A program made the position numbers and the translations under genes. 64,000 nucleotides of DNA from contig JARUPY010000416.1 in assembly GCA_029817715.1 (NCBI GenBank), positions 44,919-108,918 of the forward strand, in the 5' to 3' direction. The DNA is from Melastoma dodecandrum. Lineage: Eukaryota > Streptophyta > Magnoliopsida > Myrtales > Melastomataceae. The notes beneath the pieces are model-generated. The model ran no database searches. It worked only from the letters and a program-made list of their open reading frames with translations, and was not told where the DNA came from. Below are positions 31,959-42,458 of this stretch, piece by piece (within the stretch, counting starts at the first letter, position 1; every line of letters begins with the position of its first letter).

Positions 31959-32941
31959 CTATATCGATCGAAGCGATCCGGCAAGCGCCGCCTTCGCGGC
32001 TTCGACGTCGAGCCGCATCTGCGTCGTCAGCGCCGCGAGCCCGTCGAACTTTTCCTCGCCCCTGAGCCAGGCGATAAAGTCGACCTCCATTGTCTTGCCG
32101 TAGAGATCGCCGGAAAAATCCAAGAGAAAAACCTCGAGCAGCGGCCGGCCGTCGGCCCTCGACTGTCGGGCGGCGGCCGTAGCTCGCCACGGCGTCGTGC
32201 GTCACGCCCGTCGACCTCGGCGCGCACGGCGTAGATGCCGTGGCGCAGGCGGCAGCTCGGATCGGCCTCGAGATTGGCGGTCGGGAAGCCGAGCGTGCGG
32301 CCGAGCCTCTGGCCGCCGCGCACGGTGCCTGTGATCGCATAGGGATGGCCGAGCAGCTTCGCCGCGCTGGCGACGTCGCCGCGCTGCAGCGCCGCGCGCG
32401 TGGCGGTCGAGGAGGCCGCGACGATCGGCCCGTCGCCGTCGGCGTCGAGCCGCTCGACAACGACGACCTCGAACCCGTGCGCCTTGCCCGCCGCCTCGAG
32501 AAAGGCCGGCGTGCCGCCGCGCGCCTTGCCGAAATGGAAGTCGTAGCCGACGACCACCGCCGCCGCGGCGAGCCGCTCGACCAGGATGCGCGCGACGAAC
32601 TCCTCCGCGGAAAGGGTCGCCAGCGCCGCGTCGAAGGTGAGCACGACCATGCCGTCGAGGCCGAGGCTTTCGAGGAAGCGCGCCTTGGCATCCTGCGGGG
32701 TGAGGCGGAAGATCGTGCCCGGGCCGCCGAAATAGTCGCTCGGATGCGGCTCGAAGGTCTGCACGACGCAGGGGCGGCCATACGCCTCGGCCAGCGCCTT
32801 GGCGCGCTCGATCACCGCCTTGTGACCGCGGTGGATGCCGTCGAAATTGCCGATCGCCAGCACGGGACGGGCGAGGCCCTCGGGCAGGCTCGCGGGGTCG
32901 ATGGCGAGAACGAAGCGCCGCGTCGGTTCGGGATCGGCCAA
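31959..32941 (-). CDS. ribF: Bifunctional riboflavin kinase / FAD synthetase (frameshifted)
   Basis: Makes FMN and FAD from riboflavin. N-terminal FAD synthetase: LAIGNFDGIHRGHKAVI (residues about 28-44), FEPHPSDYF and the VGYDFHFGKARGG block. C-terminal riboflavin kinase: GTVRGGQRLGRTLGFPTAN and the tail LLEVFLLDFSGDLYGK, ending with TMEVDFIAWLRGEEKFDGL. Breaks near 32215 and 32150 shift the kinase domain; read through, it ends at 31959, about 327 residues, the normal size. Start TTG 32941. Confidence 0.92.
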
Positions 32942-33162
32942 AGTCCAACCAGGGTGAGGGCAGAGGGATCCTGCTATTACCCCTCGTCAAGCATAAGGGC
33001 AAAGCGGCCGGCCGCGCGACGCTGCGTCACGCGGCGCCGGCGATTTCGCGGACCGTCTTAAGGGATTGGCAATCGCCTTGCCCCCTATTGGCGGAGACCG
33101 ACGCGTGCGCGCCGGCGCCGGCAGCCCCGCCGAAAAGCGAAGCCGGAACGCGGAGAGTTGCC

Positions 33163-33556
33163 ATGACCGCCGATTTCCAGATGCCTATTCTCGTCGTCGA
33201 CGACTACCAGACGATGGTGCGCATCATCCGCAACCTTCTCAAGCAGATCGGCTACGAGAACGTCGACGACGCCTCGAACGGCGAGGAGGCGCTGCGCAAG
33301 ATCCGCGAGAAGTCCTACGGTCTCATCATCTCCGACTGGAACATGGAGCCGATGACTGGCTTCCAGCTCCTGCAGAAGGTTGCGCGAGGCGCGCGGCTCG
33401 GCCGACATCCCCTTCATCATGGTCACGGCCGAATCGAAGACGGACAACGTGGTCTCGGCGCGCCGGGCCGGCGTCAGCCATTACATCATCAAGCCGTTCA
33501 ACGCGTCGACTCTGAAGGCCAAGATCGACGCCGTCTTCGCGGCGGCGGCGGCTTAG
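33163..33556 (+). CDS. CheY-like response regulator (frameshifted)
   Basis: Single receiver domain, about 130 residues. Acidic pair in ILVVDDYQTMVR, phospho-acceptor Asp in LIISDWNMEPMTG, switch Thr in IMVTAESKTDNV and Lys in YIIKPFNAS. An extra base near 33380 (in AAGGTTGCGCG) breaks the frame after the fourth helix region. GGAGAG precedes ATG 33163. No kinase or chemotaxis gene adjoins. Receiver-only proteins of this type pair with chemotaxis or stress kinases elsewhere. Confidence 0.85.
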
Positions 33557-33615
33557 AGCCGCTCCCGGAGGCGTGCACGCCTCGTGCACGCGCGGACGAG
33601 GCGTCGCCGCCCCTC
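33557..33615. repeat. Degraded family-3 palindrome
   Basis: GAGCCGCTCC and GGACGAGGCGTCGCCGCC flank an inner palindrome GCGTGCACGC / GCGTGCACGAGGC-like sequence, between the stops of the response regulator and the convergent HAD gene. Related to 12556 and 19861. Confidence 0.55.
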
Positions 33616-33617
33616 TC

Positions 33618-34513
33618 CTACCACCTCAGCATCGGTAGCGCAGCGAGCGGTCGCGCGTTCTTCTCCGCCAGCAGCAGCGCCAATGCCGCCGTATCGAGCG
33701 CCGCGGCACGATCGCCCCGCGTGTAGCGCATCGCGATGGATCCCCGAGGTGACGAACAGCGCGTCGAAACCCATCGTCGCCGCCCCTGCCAAGTCTGTAT
33801 GCACCGCAATCGCCGATCGCCAGCAACCGCGCGGACGGAACTGCTCCGCACCGCTCGCGCGCCAGGCCCAGCGCGCGCTCGTAGATCACCGGATAGGGCT
33901 TGCCCGCCTGCACGACCGTGCCGCCGATCGCAGCGTAGCGCGCCGCGATGGCACCGGCGCAATAGACGAGCGTGTCGCCGACCTCGACCACCATGTCCGG
34001 ATTGGCGCAGACGAGGTCGAGCCCCCTGCTCCGCAAGGCGCGCAGGCTCGCATCGTAATCCTCCGGCCGCTCGCCGGTCTCGTCGAGGCCGATGCAGATC
34101 GCCATCTCGGCCGCCTCGATCGGCACCAGGCGCGGCGGCCGCGGGCCGAGGCGCGCCGCCTCCGTGTAAATGGCATATTCGCCGCCGGGGCCGATGCTGA
34201 AGAGCGGCAGACAGCCGGCGGCGACGATGAGGTCGATGGTCACGTCGCCCGATGTCGCGATCGCGTCGTAGGCGTCGCGCGGCACGCCGAGCCGGTCGAG
34301 CCGGCGGGCGACCTGCGAGGCGGGTGCCGGCGCGTTGGTGATCAGCACCACGGTGCCGCCGGCCTGGCGGAAACGCCGCAGCGCATCGACGGCCGGCGGA
34401 TGGTGCGCGACGCCGTTGTGCACGACGCCCCACACGTCGCAGAGGATCAGGTCGTAGGCGGGCGCGAGGTCGGCGAGGCCCAGGTCGAGGCGGGGCAGAT
34501 AGGGGTCAATCAT
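33618..34513 (-). CDS. HAD-superfamily class IIA hydrolase, TIGR01459-like (frameshifted)
   Basis: About 298 residues. HAD motif I LILCDVWGVVHNG, motif II VLITNAPAPASQV, and the class IIA cap in the middle. Motif III Lys lies in VQAGKPYPVIYERAL and motif IV is LLAIGD then, after a break near 33805, HTDLAGAATMGFDALFVTSG. A second break near 33740 precedes the C-terminal LAALPMLRW. Class IIA phosphatases act on small phosphometabolites; substrate unknown. Start 34513 (MIDPYLPRLD) fits family length; 34567 is possible. Confidence 0.8.
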
Positions 34514-34594
34514 CGGCGGTGGGGCGATGCTTTCGATTTCGTCATGGCCGCGGCTCTCCGAGGACAAGCCGGCCGCAACCTCGGACGAATATAG

Positions 34595-36132
34595 TCAGAA
34601 AGGCTTCGCCGCCCTGATCCTGCGTGCCGCCTTCTCGGCTTGGCGCATCGCCGCATCCGCCGCCGGGCGCGCGACCATGAGCGCGGCGGGCGGCGGACGT
34701 GGCGCTGCGCCAGGTCTCGGGCGCCGTCGTCGCGGGACGCTCGTCGTCGAGCACCGCGCGCAAGCTCGCCCTCATGGCTTCGTCGTCCTGCATGGACCCG
34801 AGCCGCTCCTGCAAGGCCTCGAGGCCGTCGCGTAGCCTTGCGTAGCCGGGCCGGCCGGCGCCAAGCCCACGGACCTCGCCGAACAGCTCGAGATCGTAGC
34901 GCAGCGTCTTCGCCTCCTTGCGGATGTCGTGCAGCCCGCGCGGCGACTGCTTGGGCAAGTCCCGCACCCGCCCGCCAAGGTCGCGCCGCCGCGCGGCGAG
35001 CCCGCGGCGCACGAAGCCGCGATAGCCACCACGACGCCGCGAGCGCCTGACCCCGTCGATCGAGAAGGCGAGAAGCTCGACCAGCAGCAGACGCCAGCGC
35101 GGCGAGGCGAGCGCCTCGCGCAGCCGCGCATGCGCCACGCCGCGCCGCTCGCGCATGACATGGGCGAGCGCCGGCGCGCCGGAAAGCAGCGGGTCGCGGG
35201 TCGCCGGATCGAGCAGCGTCTGCTGGAGGACGTCGGCGTCGCGCGCCGCGCCCAGAAGCCGCGCGAGCCAAGCCATCTCGCGGCGCAGCCGCGTGGCGCC
35301 CTTGCGGCGCAGGATCGGCGCGAAAAGGTCGAAGGCGGCGCGCAGCCGGCGGAGCGCGATGCGCGAGCGGTGCACGGCCTCGCCATCCGCCTCGATCTCT
35401 CGCTGGCCGGCGACGAGGGCGGCGTTGCGGGTGAGCGCATGCAGGCAGGCCTGGACGATCGCCTCGAAGGCCTCGTGCATGCGCATGCCGGGCTCGAGCG
35501 CGAGGTCGATATCCTTGGTGGGACGTCCCCATTCAAGATGCGCGACGGCGAAGCCACGCTCCGACTTGCTGGCGAGGCTTAGGACCAGCGGAAGGTCCGC
35601 GACGAGATCGCGCGCGACATCGAACAGCGCGGACGGGCGCCCCTGCTTGCTCTCGAGCTCGAGCTCGCTCACCTCGATGGCAAGGCCGTCGGCGCGGATC
35701 GCGCCACGGTCGAGCGCCGCCTCGATCTCGTTCGCGCCGTGCCGCAGCGGAAACGTCGCCCGCGTCACATCGACGGTGAAGCGTGGCGCGAGCGCGCCGT
35801 CGACCGCCTCGAGCAGTCCCTCCAGCGGCGTCCCGCGCAGGGGCGTCATGTCGGGCCGCGGGCCCGTGACGGGATGCTCCCACTCGGCGCGATCGACGAT
35901 CGAGCCTGCCGCCTGCTTCAGGGTCTGGACGGTGCCCCCCTCGCCCTTTCGCACACGCAACGTGACGCGCGCACTGCGCAATCGCTCGTCGGGCGTATCG
36001 AAATAGGTCGAAGAGAGGTGGCGGAGCTGGCGGTCGCGTAGGGCCGGCATCAAGGCAGGGTGAGCCACCAGCGCCTCGCAGGCGGAGGGGTCGATCGAGA
36101 ATTTTCAGCTCGAATTCCCGGTCACCCGACAA
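34595..36132 (-). CDS. CYTH-CHAD domain protein (frameshifted)
   Basis: N-terminal CYTH (triphosphate tunnel) domain: EFELK signature at the start, STYFDTPDERLRSARVTLRV, then the acidic IEVSELELESKQG. C-terminal CHAD helical domain, His-rich and Arg-rich (VHRSRIALRRLRAAFDLFAP, LHDIRKEAKTLRYDLELFG). CYTH enzymes act on inorganic triphosphate or adenylate; CHAD binds polyphosphate, so a polyphosphate-linked role is likely. Breaks at an A-run near 36100 and near 34685; read through, about 512 residues. TTG 36132 start. Confidence 0.88.
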
Positions 36133-36368
36133 GAGCGGCTCCTTTGCACGTCGTCATACGATCGTCATAGAGCAGCCGCGGAGCGCGGGCCAGCGACCCT
36201 CGCGCGAGCCGTTCCCCGAGCCTTCGGACATGATGTAGATTAGGACAGAAATTTTATATTATCTGGCCGCCATGGACCATCGTCCTCCTGTCCCTGCCCG
36301 GTATACTTCTCTAACAACAACGCGATCACGCGACGCCGGATGCGCCGCACGTTCAGGAGAGATGCACA

Positions 36369-36782
36369 ATGAGTATCGAAGGTGGATGCTTCTGCGGAGC
36401 CGTACGCTACAAGGCCGACGGTGAGGCGGCGATGAAGGGCCTGTGCCACTGCCGCCAGTGCCAGTACCACGCCGGCGGAGGCGCCAATCATTTCATGGGC
36501 ATGCCGGCCTCGGGCTTCAGCTATACGAAGGGCACGCCGAAAAGCTTTACGCGCAAGGACGCGCCTGTGTTCACCGCGACCCGCGAGTTCTGCGGCGAGT
36601 GCGGCGTCCATCTCATCACCCGGGCCGACCCGCTGCCCGACGTCGTCTTCGTGAAGGTGGGGACGCTCGATGACCCATCCGTCTTCGGCAAGCCGGACGT
36701 TGCGATCTTCATGAGCGACAAGCAGCCATTCCACCACGTCGCCGAAGGTATCGCCACCTTCGACAAAATGCCGCCGCTTTAA
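36369..36782 (+). CDS. GFA family zinc protein
   Basis: 137 residues, glutathione-dependent formaldehyde-activating-enzyme-like fold. Zinc ligands in GGCFCGAVRY, LCHCRQCQYHAGG and EFCGECGVH, all three Cys groups present. Despite the family name most members have unknown activity; S-hydroxymethylglutathione chemistry would suit a methylotroph but is unproven. Preceded by AT-rich sequence (36240-36275). Confidence 0.88.
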   Translation: MSIEGGCFCGAVRYKADGEAAMKGLCHCRQCQYHAGGGANHFMGMPASGFSYTKGTPKSFTRKDAPVFTATREFCGECGVHLITRADPLPDVVFVKVGTLDDPSVFGKPDVAIFMSDKQPFHHVAEGIATFDKMPPL

Positions 36783-36862
36783 GCGGTTCGTGACGGCGGC
36801 GCCGTCATGAAGGCGTCGCCCATATATCTCTCGCGGCCGATCGGGCCGCGTGGAGATGCTTT

Positions 36863-37548
36863 ATGATCGACTTCTACTACAACAGCGGACCGAACCCGAT
36901 GAAGGTCGCCCTCCTGCTGGAGGAGACCGGCCTGCCCTACAAGCCGATCCCGCGCGACATGTTGAAGGGCGAGCAGTTCGATCCCGCATTGCTGGCGGTC
37001 AATCCGAACGGCAAGGTGCCGGCGATCGTCGACGGGACGACACGCGTCTTCGATTCGAACGCCATCCTGCTCTACCTCGCCGAGAAGACGGGCAAGTTCC
37101 TGCCGCCCGACACGCCCGTCGCGCGCGGCGATCTGCTGTCGTGGCTGATGTTCGTCGCCACCGGCATCGGCCCCTATTCCGGGCAGGCGGTGCACTTCAA
37201 GCATTTCGCGCCGGAGCCGAAGGACTACGCCGTCAATCGCTACAGGCGCGAGGTCGAACGCCACTACAAGGTGCTCGATGCGCGCCTCGCATCCCGCCGC
37301 TACCTGCTGGGCGACACCTATACGATCGTCGACATGGCGATGTGGGGATGGGCGCGCATGCTCCCGCGCGCCGTCGGCGAGGGCGCCTACGATCCGATCC
37401 CCAACGTGAAGCGGCTGTTCGACGAGATCTCGGCGCGCCCTGCCGCAAAAGCGGCGGAGGCGCTGCGCGCGCGAGCCATACCTGGAAGACGGACTTCGAC
37501 GCCGAGGCGGCCCACCACATGTTCCCGTCGAACCGGCCGAAGGCATAG
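36863..37548 (+). CDS. Glutathione S-transferase (frameshifted at C-terminus)
   Basis: Thioredoxin-like N-terminal domain with a YYNSGPNPMKVALLLEE opening (active-site Ser or Asn region), NPNGKVPAI with cis-Pro, and FDSNAILLYLAE at the glutathione gamma-Glu site. All-helical C-terminal domain with the N-capping block YTIVDMAMWGW. A break near 37470 moves the last 25 residues to another frame ending at 37548. About 228 residues. Resembles YfcG/YghU-type GSTs. Follows the GFA gene by 80 bases. Confidence 0.88.
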
Positions 37549-37552
37549 GGCG

Positions 37553-37736
37553 AATCCTCCTCCGCGCAGCGGGGGAGGGGGACCGCCGAAGGCGGTGGAG
37601 GGGGCAGCCACCGCCCGAACGCCGGTCGTTTGCTATCAAGCCACTCGAAGAAATCCACAGATCGAGGCGGCCGCCGCCCCCTCCACCATCCTTCGGATGG
37701 TCCCCCTCCCCCGCTTCGCGGAGGAGGATCAGCGCG
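37553..37736. repeat. Intergenic inverted-repeat element, family 2
   Basis: Left arm CCTCCTCCGCGCAGCGGGGG then GGGGGACCGCCGAAGGCGG and TGGAGGGGGC; right arm GCCCCCTCCACCATCC then GGTCCCCCTCCCCCGCTTCG and GGAGGAGG. Between the stops of the convergent GST and CbbY-like genes. A second copy is at 63229. Confidence 0.75.
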
Positions 37737-37741
37737 GCGAT

Positions 37742-38479
37742 TTAGAGCAGCCCCTCGAGCCCCTCGAGATCGACGTACCCCTTCACGAACGCCTTGCCGG
37801 ACACACGCTCGTGCGGCGCGTCCGGCTCCCCGAGATCGCGGACCACGCTCGTTGCCGCCGACAGATTCTCGTGCGCGAGATAGAAGCTCGGCGTCGCCAC
37901 CACCGCGAGGCCGGCGTCGAGCGCGGCCCGCACGCCGTTGGCCGAATCCTCGAAGGCCACTGCATCGGCCGCCGCGACGTCCAGCATCCGCAGCGCCTCG
38001 ACGTAGATCGCCGGGTCCGGCTTCTTGCGCGCCACCATGTCGCCAGCGGCGATGGCGAACCAACGCAGGCTTGCCTCGCCCAAGGTCGCGCGCAACAGCG
38101 CCTCGACGTTGGCCGGGGTCGTCGTGGTGGCGATGGCGAGCTTCAAGCCGCGCTCGCGCGATTCGCCGATCAGCCGCTCGACACCGGGGCGCAGGCGCAG
38201 CGCGCCCTCGGCCATGAGGTCGAGATAGGCTTGCGTCTTCGCCTTGTGCATGTCGGCGACGCGCTCGCGCAAGTCGTCGCGCGCCGGATGCGCGTCGTCG
38301 ATGTAGCGCAGCATCCGCTCCTTGCCGCCGGTGGTGGCGAGGAGCCTGGCGTAGAGGTCGCGGTCCCAGTCCCAGTCGAGGTCGAAACGCGTGAAGGTGC
38401 GGTTGAAGGACTGGCGATGCAATTCCTCCGTCTCGGCCAAGGTGCCGTCGACGTCGAAGATCAGGGCTTTGAGTGCCAT
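37742..38479 (-). CDS. CbbY-like HAD phosphatase
   Basis: 245 residues, intact. Motif I LIFDVDGTLAETEELHRQSF, motif II LAIATTTTPANVEALL, motif III Lys in ARKKPDPAIYVEAL, motif IV VAFEDSANGVRAAL. This is the pattern of CbbY, which removes xylulose-1,5-bisphosphate, an inhibitor of RuBisCO. The start (38479) overlaps the fbp stop as TGATG, so the two are translated together. The context with fbp and a CbbR-type regulator supports a Calvin-cycle role, though no RuBisCO gene is in the window. Confidence 0.85.
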   Translation of the reverse strand: MALKALIFDVDGTLAETEELHRQSFNRTFTRFDLDWDWDRDLYARLLATTGGKERMLRYIDDAHPARDDLRERVADMHKAKTQAYLDLMAEGALRLRPGVERLIGESRERGLKLAIATTTTPANVEALLRATLGEASLRWFAIAAGDMVARKKPDPAIYVEALRMLDVAAADAVAFEDSANGVRAALDAGLAVVATPSFYLAHENLSAATSVVRDLGEPDAPHERVSGKAFVKGYVDLEGLEGLL

Positions 38480-39494
38480 CACGCGGACCGGTGCGCCGGA
38501 TCGGTGTGGTAGGCAACGATCGTATCGACGACCTGCGCCGATCCGAAAACCAGCGGCGAGCGCTCGTGCACATCCTTGGCGACGAGGTCGAGGATGCGGG
38601 TGCGCCCGTCCGTCGCCTTGCCGCCGGCGTGCTCGACGAGGAACGCGATCGGGCTCACCTCGTAGAGCAGGCGCAGCCGCCCTGCCCCGTAGCCCTTGCG
38701 CGCGTCGCGCGGATACAGGAACACCCCGCCACGCATCAAGATGCGGTAGGCGTCCGCCACCATCGAGGCGATCCAGCGCATGTTGTGATTGCGCGAGAGC
38801 CGGCCCTCCTCGCCCTTGAAACAGTCGTCGATATAGGCGCGCACGGCCGGGTCCCAGTGCCTGTAGTTCGAGGCGTTGATCGCGAACTCGTGCGAATCGT
38901 CGACGATCTCGAGGGGCCGGTCGATCCGCACGAAATCGCCCGAGCGCGGGTCGAGGATGAAGGCGACGGTCGGGCCACCGACCGAGAGCACGAAGATCGT
39001 CTGCGGACCGTAGACGACGAAGCCGGCGGCGCGCTGGTTGCGGCCCGGCTGCATGAAATGCGCGGCGTCCGAGGCCGCGTCCGGCAGCGCCGGCAGGATC
39101 GAGACGATGGTGCCGATCGATACGTTGGCGTCGATGTTGGACGATCCGTCGAGCGGATCGATGGCGACGACGAGCGGCGCACCTGCATTGAGCCGCTTCG
39201 GCTCGGCCAGCTCCTCCGAGACGACGACGGCGACGGGGGCCGCAGCAAGCGCTTCCATGAAGAGCTTGTTGGTGAGGAGGTCGAGCGCCTTTTGGACATC
39301 GCCGTCCGAGTTCTTGGAGCCGCCTTGCGGCATGGCGTCCGGCGACAGCGGTCCGAGCCGGATCTGCTCGGCGAGCGCCGCGGAGGCCTTGGCGACGGCG
39401 CGCAAGGTCTCGGCGCGGGCGCGAGGCGCGCATCATCCGCCGTCGCTGCGGCGAGATAGGCGTCGAGGCTCTTTTGCGTCTGCGAATCCGGCAT
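38479..39494 (-). CDS. fbp: Fructose-1,6-bisphosphatase class I (frameshifted near N-terminus)
   Basis: Hydrolyses fructose-1,6-bisphosphate in gluconeogenesis and the Calvin cycle. The metal site is VAIDPLDGSSNIDANVSIGT, the substrate block YGPQTIFVLSV, and the C-terminal blocks YRILMRGGVFLYP and AFLVEHAGGKATDG are intact. The N-terminal 20 residues (MPDSQTQKSLDAYL) are in another frame, broken near 39425, so the start is 39494. About 337 residues. Coupled to the CbbY-like gene. Confidence 0.93.
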
Positions 39495-39528
39495 TGCAGG
39501 CTCTCCATTGCGCGCGATCAGGCGCGCT

Positions 39529-39729
39529 TCAGGCGGGCGGACGTCTCGCCGCGCACGAGAGGCGCGCGACAGCGACTGGCGCCATGAAGAGCACGACCGG
39601 GTCGTCGAGCCGATCGAGATAGTCGCGAAACGCGGGGCTGACAACGTCGCGATCCTGCCTTTCGAAGTCGGTCGCCCGTGTCCGTCGGCTTTCAGCGTAA
39701 GCGAGCGATGGCGCCTCGACCCGCTGCAA
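39529..39729 (-). CDS. Doubtful small ORF upstream of fbp
   Basis: 66 codons from a TTG, containing AFRDYLDRLDDPVVLFMAPV, which looks protein-like, but no family is recognised, no ribosome binding site is clear, and the C-terminus is low-complexity Arg. It lies between the cbbR-fbp intergenic region and fbp. Could be untranslated leader. Confidence 0.25.
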   Translation of the reverse strand: MQRVEAPSLAYAESRRTRATDFERQDRDVVSPAFRDYLDRLDDPVVLFMAPVAVARLSCAARRPPA

Positions 39730-39772
39730 GGCCGCGGCGCGATAGGCAAAATCTATCAGTAGAAAAAATGAT

Positions 39773-39789
39773 GCATATTGATCTTATGC
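39773..39789. promoter_or_regulatory. Candidate CbbR operator between fbp and cbbR
   Basis: Inverted repeat GCATA-TTGATCT-TATGC in the AT-rich gap (39730-39838) upstream of cbbR and of the fbp-side genes, 50 bases before the cbbR start. LysR regulators bind such interrupted dyads in divergent promoters. Position and symmetry only. Confidence 0.4.
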
Positions 39790-39838
39790 GCAAAAAAAAT
39801 TTAGTTCGGTCGCATCGAGCCTGCTCAGGATCTTCTTA

Positions 39839-40775
39839 ATGCGTCGCCTCACCTTGAAGCAATTGCAGACCGTCCGTGCCGTGGCTCAAAGCGGTACGAT
39901 CGCGACCGCGGCCGATATCCTCCGCGTCACCCCCGCGGCGCTCACCGCCCGCATCAAGCTGCTGGAGAGCGATGTCGGCCTCGCCTTCTTCGATCGGGCG
40001 GGCGGGCGGCTGCGGCTCACCGATGCCGGGCAGGAAGTGGTCAACACGACCGTTCGCATGGAGATGCTGCTGGTCGAGCTCGGCAACACGCTCGCCGCCA
40101 TCAAGGGCAAGCATGCCGGGCGCGTGTCGTTCGGTGTGGTCTCCACCGCCAAATATTTTGCGCCGCGCCTGCTCGCCGCCTTCTCTAAGAAGAATCCGCG
40201 CATCGAGCTGTCGCTCTCGATCGGCAATCGCCAGGAGACGATCCGGCAGTTGCGCGACTACGCGACCGACATCGTGCTGATGGGCCAGCCGCCGAGCGAC
40301 TTCCCCGTCGTCAGCCAGCCGATCGGCGAGCACCCGCAGGTGGTGATCGCGCCGCTCGACCACCCGCTTGTCGGACGACACGGCCTCGAGCGGTGTGACC
40401 TCGCCGGAGAGCTTCATCATCCGCGAGGAGGGATCGGGCACGCGCACCGTGTTCGACTATTTCTTCGACGGCGTGCAGGTGCACCGCCCGCATATCAAGT
40501 TCGAGATCGGCTCCAACGAGACGATCAAGCAGGCGGTGATGGCCGGGCTCGGGCTGAGCCTCATCTCGGCGCACACGATCGAGGCCGAGCTCGCCGCCGG
40601 GCGACTGGCGGTGCTCGACGTGAAGGGCCTGCCCATCGTGCGGCAATGGTTCCTGGTTCGCCGGGCGAACTGGTCGCCGACGCCGATCGGCGAGGCGATC
40701 TGGGACTTCGCCACCGCGCACGCTGGAGATTTCATGCCGGAGCTGCCCGTCGCGGCGGAGCTCGAACCGGCGTGA
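39839..40775 (+). CDS. cbbR: LysR-family regulator, CbbR-like (frameshifted)
   Basis: HTH at the N-terminus in CbbR style (LTLKQLQTVRAVAQSGTIAT, AALTARIKLLESDVGLAFFD), then a ligand domain (GVVSTAKYFAPRLLAAF, LMGQPPSDFPVV). A break near 40415 separates it from the C-terminal half (FIIREEGSGTRTVFDYFF, ETIKQAVMAGLGLSLIS). About 311 residues. Divergent from fbp-cbbY, which CbbR proteins normally activate. Symbol assigned on pattern plus context. Confidence 0.85.
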
Positions 40776-40907
40776 TTCGCAAGGCAAGGTGAACGCGATT
40801 TCATGCAACGCCGTGCGCCGCGCCGCCATTCTACCTATGGATCGGGCGCGTCGAGAAGACACATTTCCAACGCGGTCGCGCGCCGACGGTCCGTTGGAGA
40901 TCGAACG

Positions 40908-41675
40908 ATGTTGAACAGGAACAAGCTGGTCGCGGCGCTCGCCGCGACGACCTTCCTTGCGGCCGGTGGCGCCTATGCCGCCGATCAGGTGGCGAATCCG
41001 GCGGCAACCCAGACCGCCCTCACCAAGGACGCAGGCAAGCTCTCGGCCGATGGCGTGCGCGCCTACAACGACGTCGCGTTGACGCGGCTCGCCATCTTCG
41101 ACGGCCGGGTCGCCGCGGCGAAGAAATACGTCGACGAGGCGGACACCGACTTCGCCAAGGCGAAGGCAGACGAGAGCGTGTTCAAGCAGGCCGAGGCCGA
41201 GCTGCGGTCGCCCGTATCGAAGGCTGGCGACGAGGCGGCCACAAATGATTCCACCGGCGACAAGGCCGCGGCGAAGGCGGACGACAAAGCCGCCGACGCG
41301 AAGACGCCGAAGCGATGGCTGCCGGTCGACGCGGAGATGATCTTCAACGAGGACTTCACCGCCAATCCGAAGAAGGCGGCCGCGGTCGCCGACGCGAACA
41401 AGAGCCTCGCCAAGGGCGACAAGCAGGGCGCGATGGAGAAGCTCAAGCTCGCCGATGTCGACGTCGACTACATCATGGCGGTCGTGCCTCTCGACCAGAC
41501 GCTGACGGACGTGCATCAGGCCGCGACGCTGGTCGCCGACGGCAAGTACTACGAGGCGAGCCAGATGCTGCGTCAGGTGCAGGACAGCACGCGCTTCGAC
41601 CTGCTAGACATCTCCCGCACGCCCAAGACGGGCAGCCCGCCCCCTGCGAAGACCGAGGCTCCGACAACGCACTGA
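40908..41675 (+). CDS. YfdX family exported protein
   Basis: 255 residues with signal peptide (ALAATTFLAAGGAYAAD). The YfdX helical body shows AYNDVALTRLAIFDGRVAAA, WLPVDAEMIFNEDF, YIMAVVPLDQTLTDVHQA and YYEASQMLRQVQDS. A Lys/Ala/Asp-rich low-complexity insert lies at about residues 108-140, longer than in E. coli YfdX. YfdX proteins are periplasmic and linked to acid or antibiotic stress; mechanism unknown. GGAG precedes the ATG. Confidence 0.88.
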   Translation: MLNRNKLVAALAATTFLAAGGAYAADQVANPAATQTALTKDAGKLSADGVRAYNDVALTRLAIFDGRVAAAKKYVDEADTDFAKAKADESVFKQAEAELRSPVSKAGDEAATNDSTGDKAAAKADDKAADAKTPKRWLPVDAEMIFNEDFTANPKKAAAVADANKSLAKGDKQGAMEKLKLADVDVDYIMAVVPLDQTLTDVHQAATLVADGKYYEASQMLRQVQDSTRFDLLDISRTPKTGSPPPAKTEAPTTH

Positions 41676-41735
41676 GGAGTGACGGTGCGGCGGCGCTCGC
41701 CGTCGCACGCACCGCGCGTCGGCGCTCGAAGCGCA

Positions 41736-42300
41736 TCACTCCAGAGGCTTCTCGATGGGCGACCCGAACGACGGATCGCCCATCATGAGTCGGCGCTTAA
41801 GCCGGTTGATCGCCTCGATCTGCAGCTCGCTCGGCTCGCTATAGGCGCCGGCCACCTTGCGCAGCATCTCGATCAGCTGCAGCCGCTCGTCGGGGGTCAG
41901 CTTGGCCCGCAGCATCGGTACCAGCTCGTCGGCGACCGGCGAGAAGACGCGGTTCTGCTCTGTGTAGCTCCAGGCGCGCACGAAGATCGTCTCGATGTTC
42001 GAGATGCCGAGCGGGTCCTCCATCAGCTCCATGATCTGCGTCTTTTCGGCCGCCGTGACGGGCGCGCCGGTGCGCACCAGCTGCAGCATGAGGATGGTGG
42101 CGGCGAGCCGTGGATCCTGCACCCGCTCGAGCCGCGTGCCGAAGATCGTCAGGCCGGCGTTTGCGGGCATGGCGCTGGAGCCCTTTCGTGTCGCGGTCGA
42201 GATCCTTGACGGCCTGGACGGTATGCACGGCGTATTTCGCTCGCCAGATCCAATAGGCGAGGCCGCCGAGGATCGCGGCAAAGGCAACCAGCTCCGGCAT
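41736..42300 (-). CDS. Membrane-anchored hypothetical protein, TerB-like helices (frameshifted)
   Basis: N-terminal hydrophobic anchor (ELVAFAAILGGLAYWIWRA), then a helical domain: DPRLAATILMLQLVRTGAPV, EKTQIMELMEDPLGI, LTPDERLQLIEMLRKVAG. The helical spacing resembles TerB/DnaJ-associated domains. A break near 42175 joins the two parts. About 187 residues. No functional neighbour. Confidence 0.6.
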
Positions 42301-42458
42301 GAATACCGCTCCTGGATGAAAATGAATAGGTGTCGACTGTCGTCGATAAGCGTGACGGGGAGATTACGCGGATGGGTGGCGCTCTCCAAGCGCTTTGCCC
42401 GGCAACGAGCACGTGCTCGACCGGCTTGGTCTCGCAAGAAGCATCGCGAGACAGCGTC

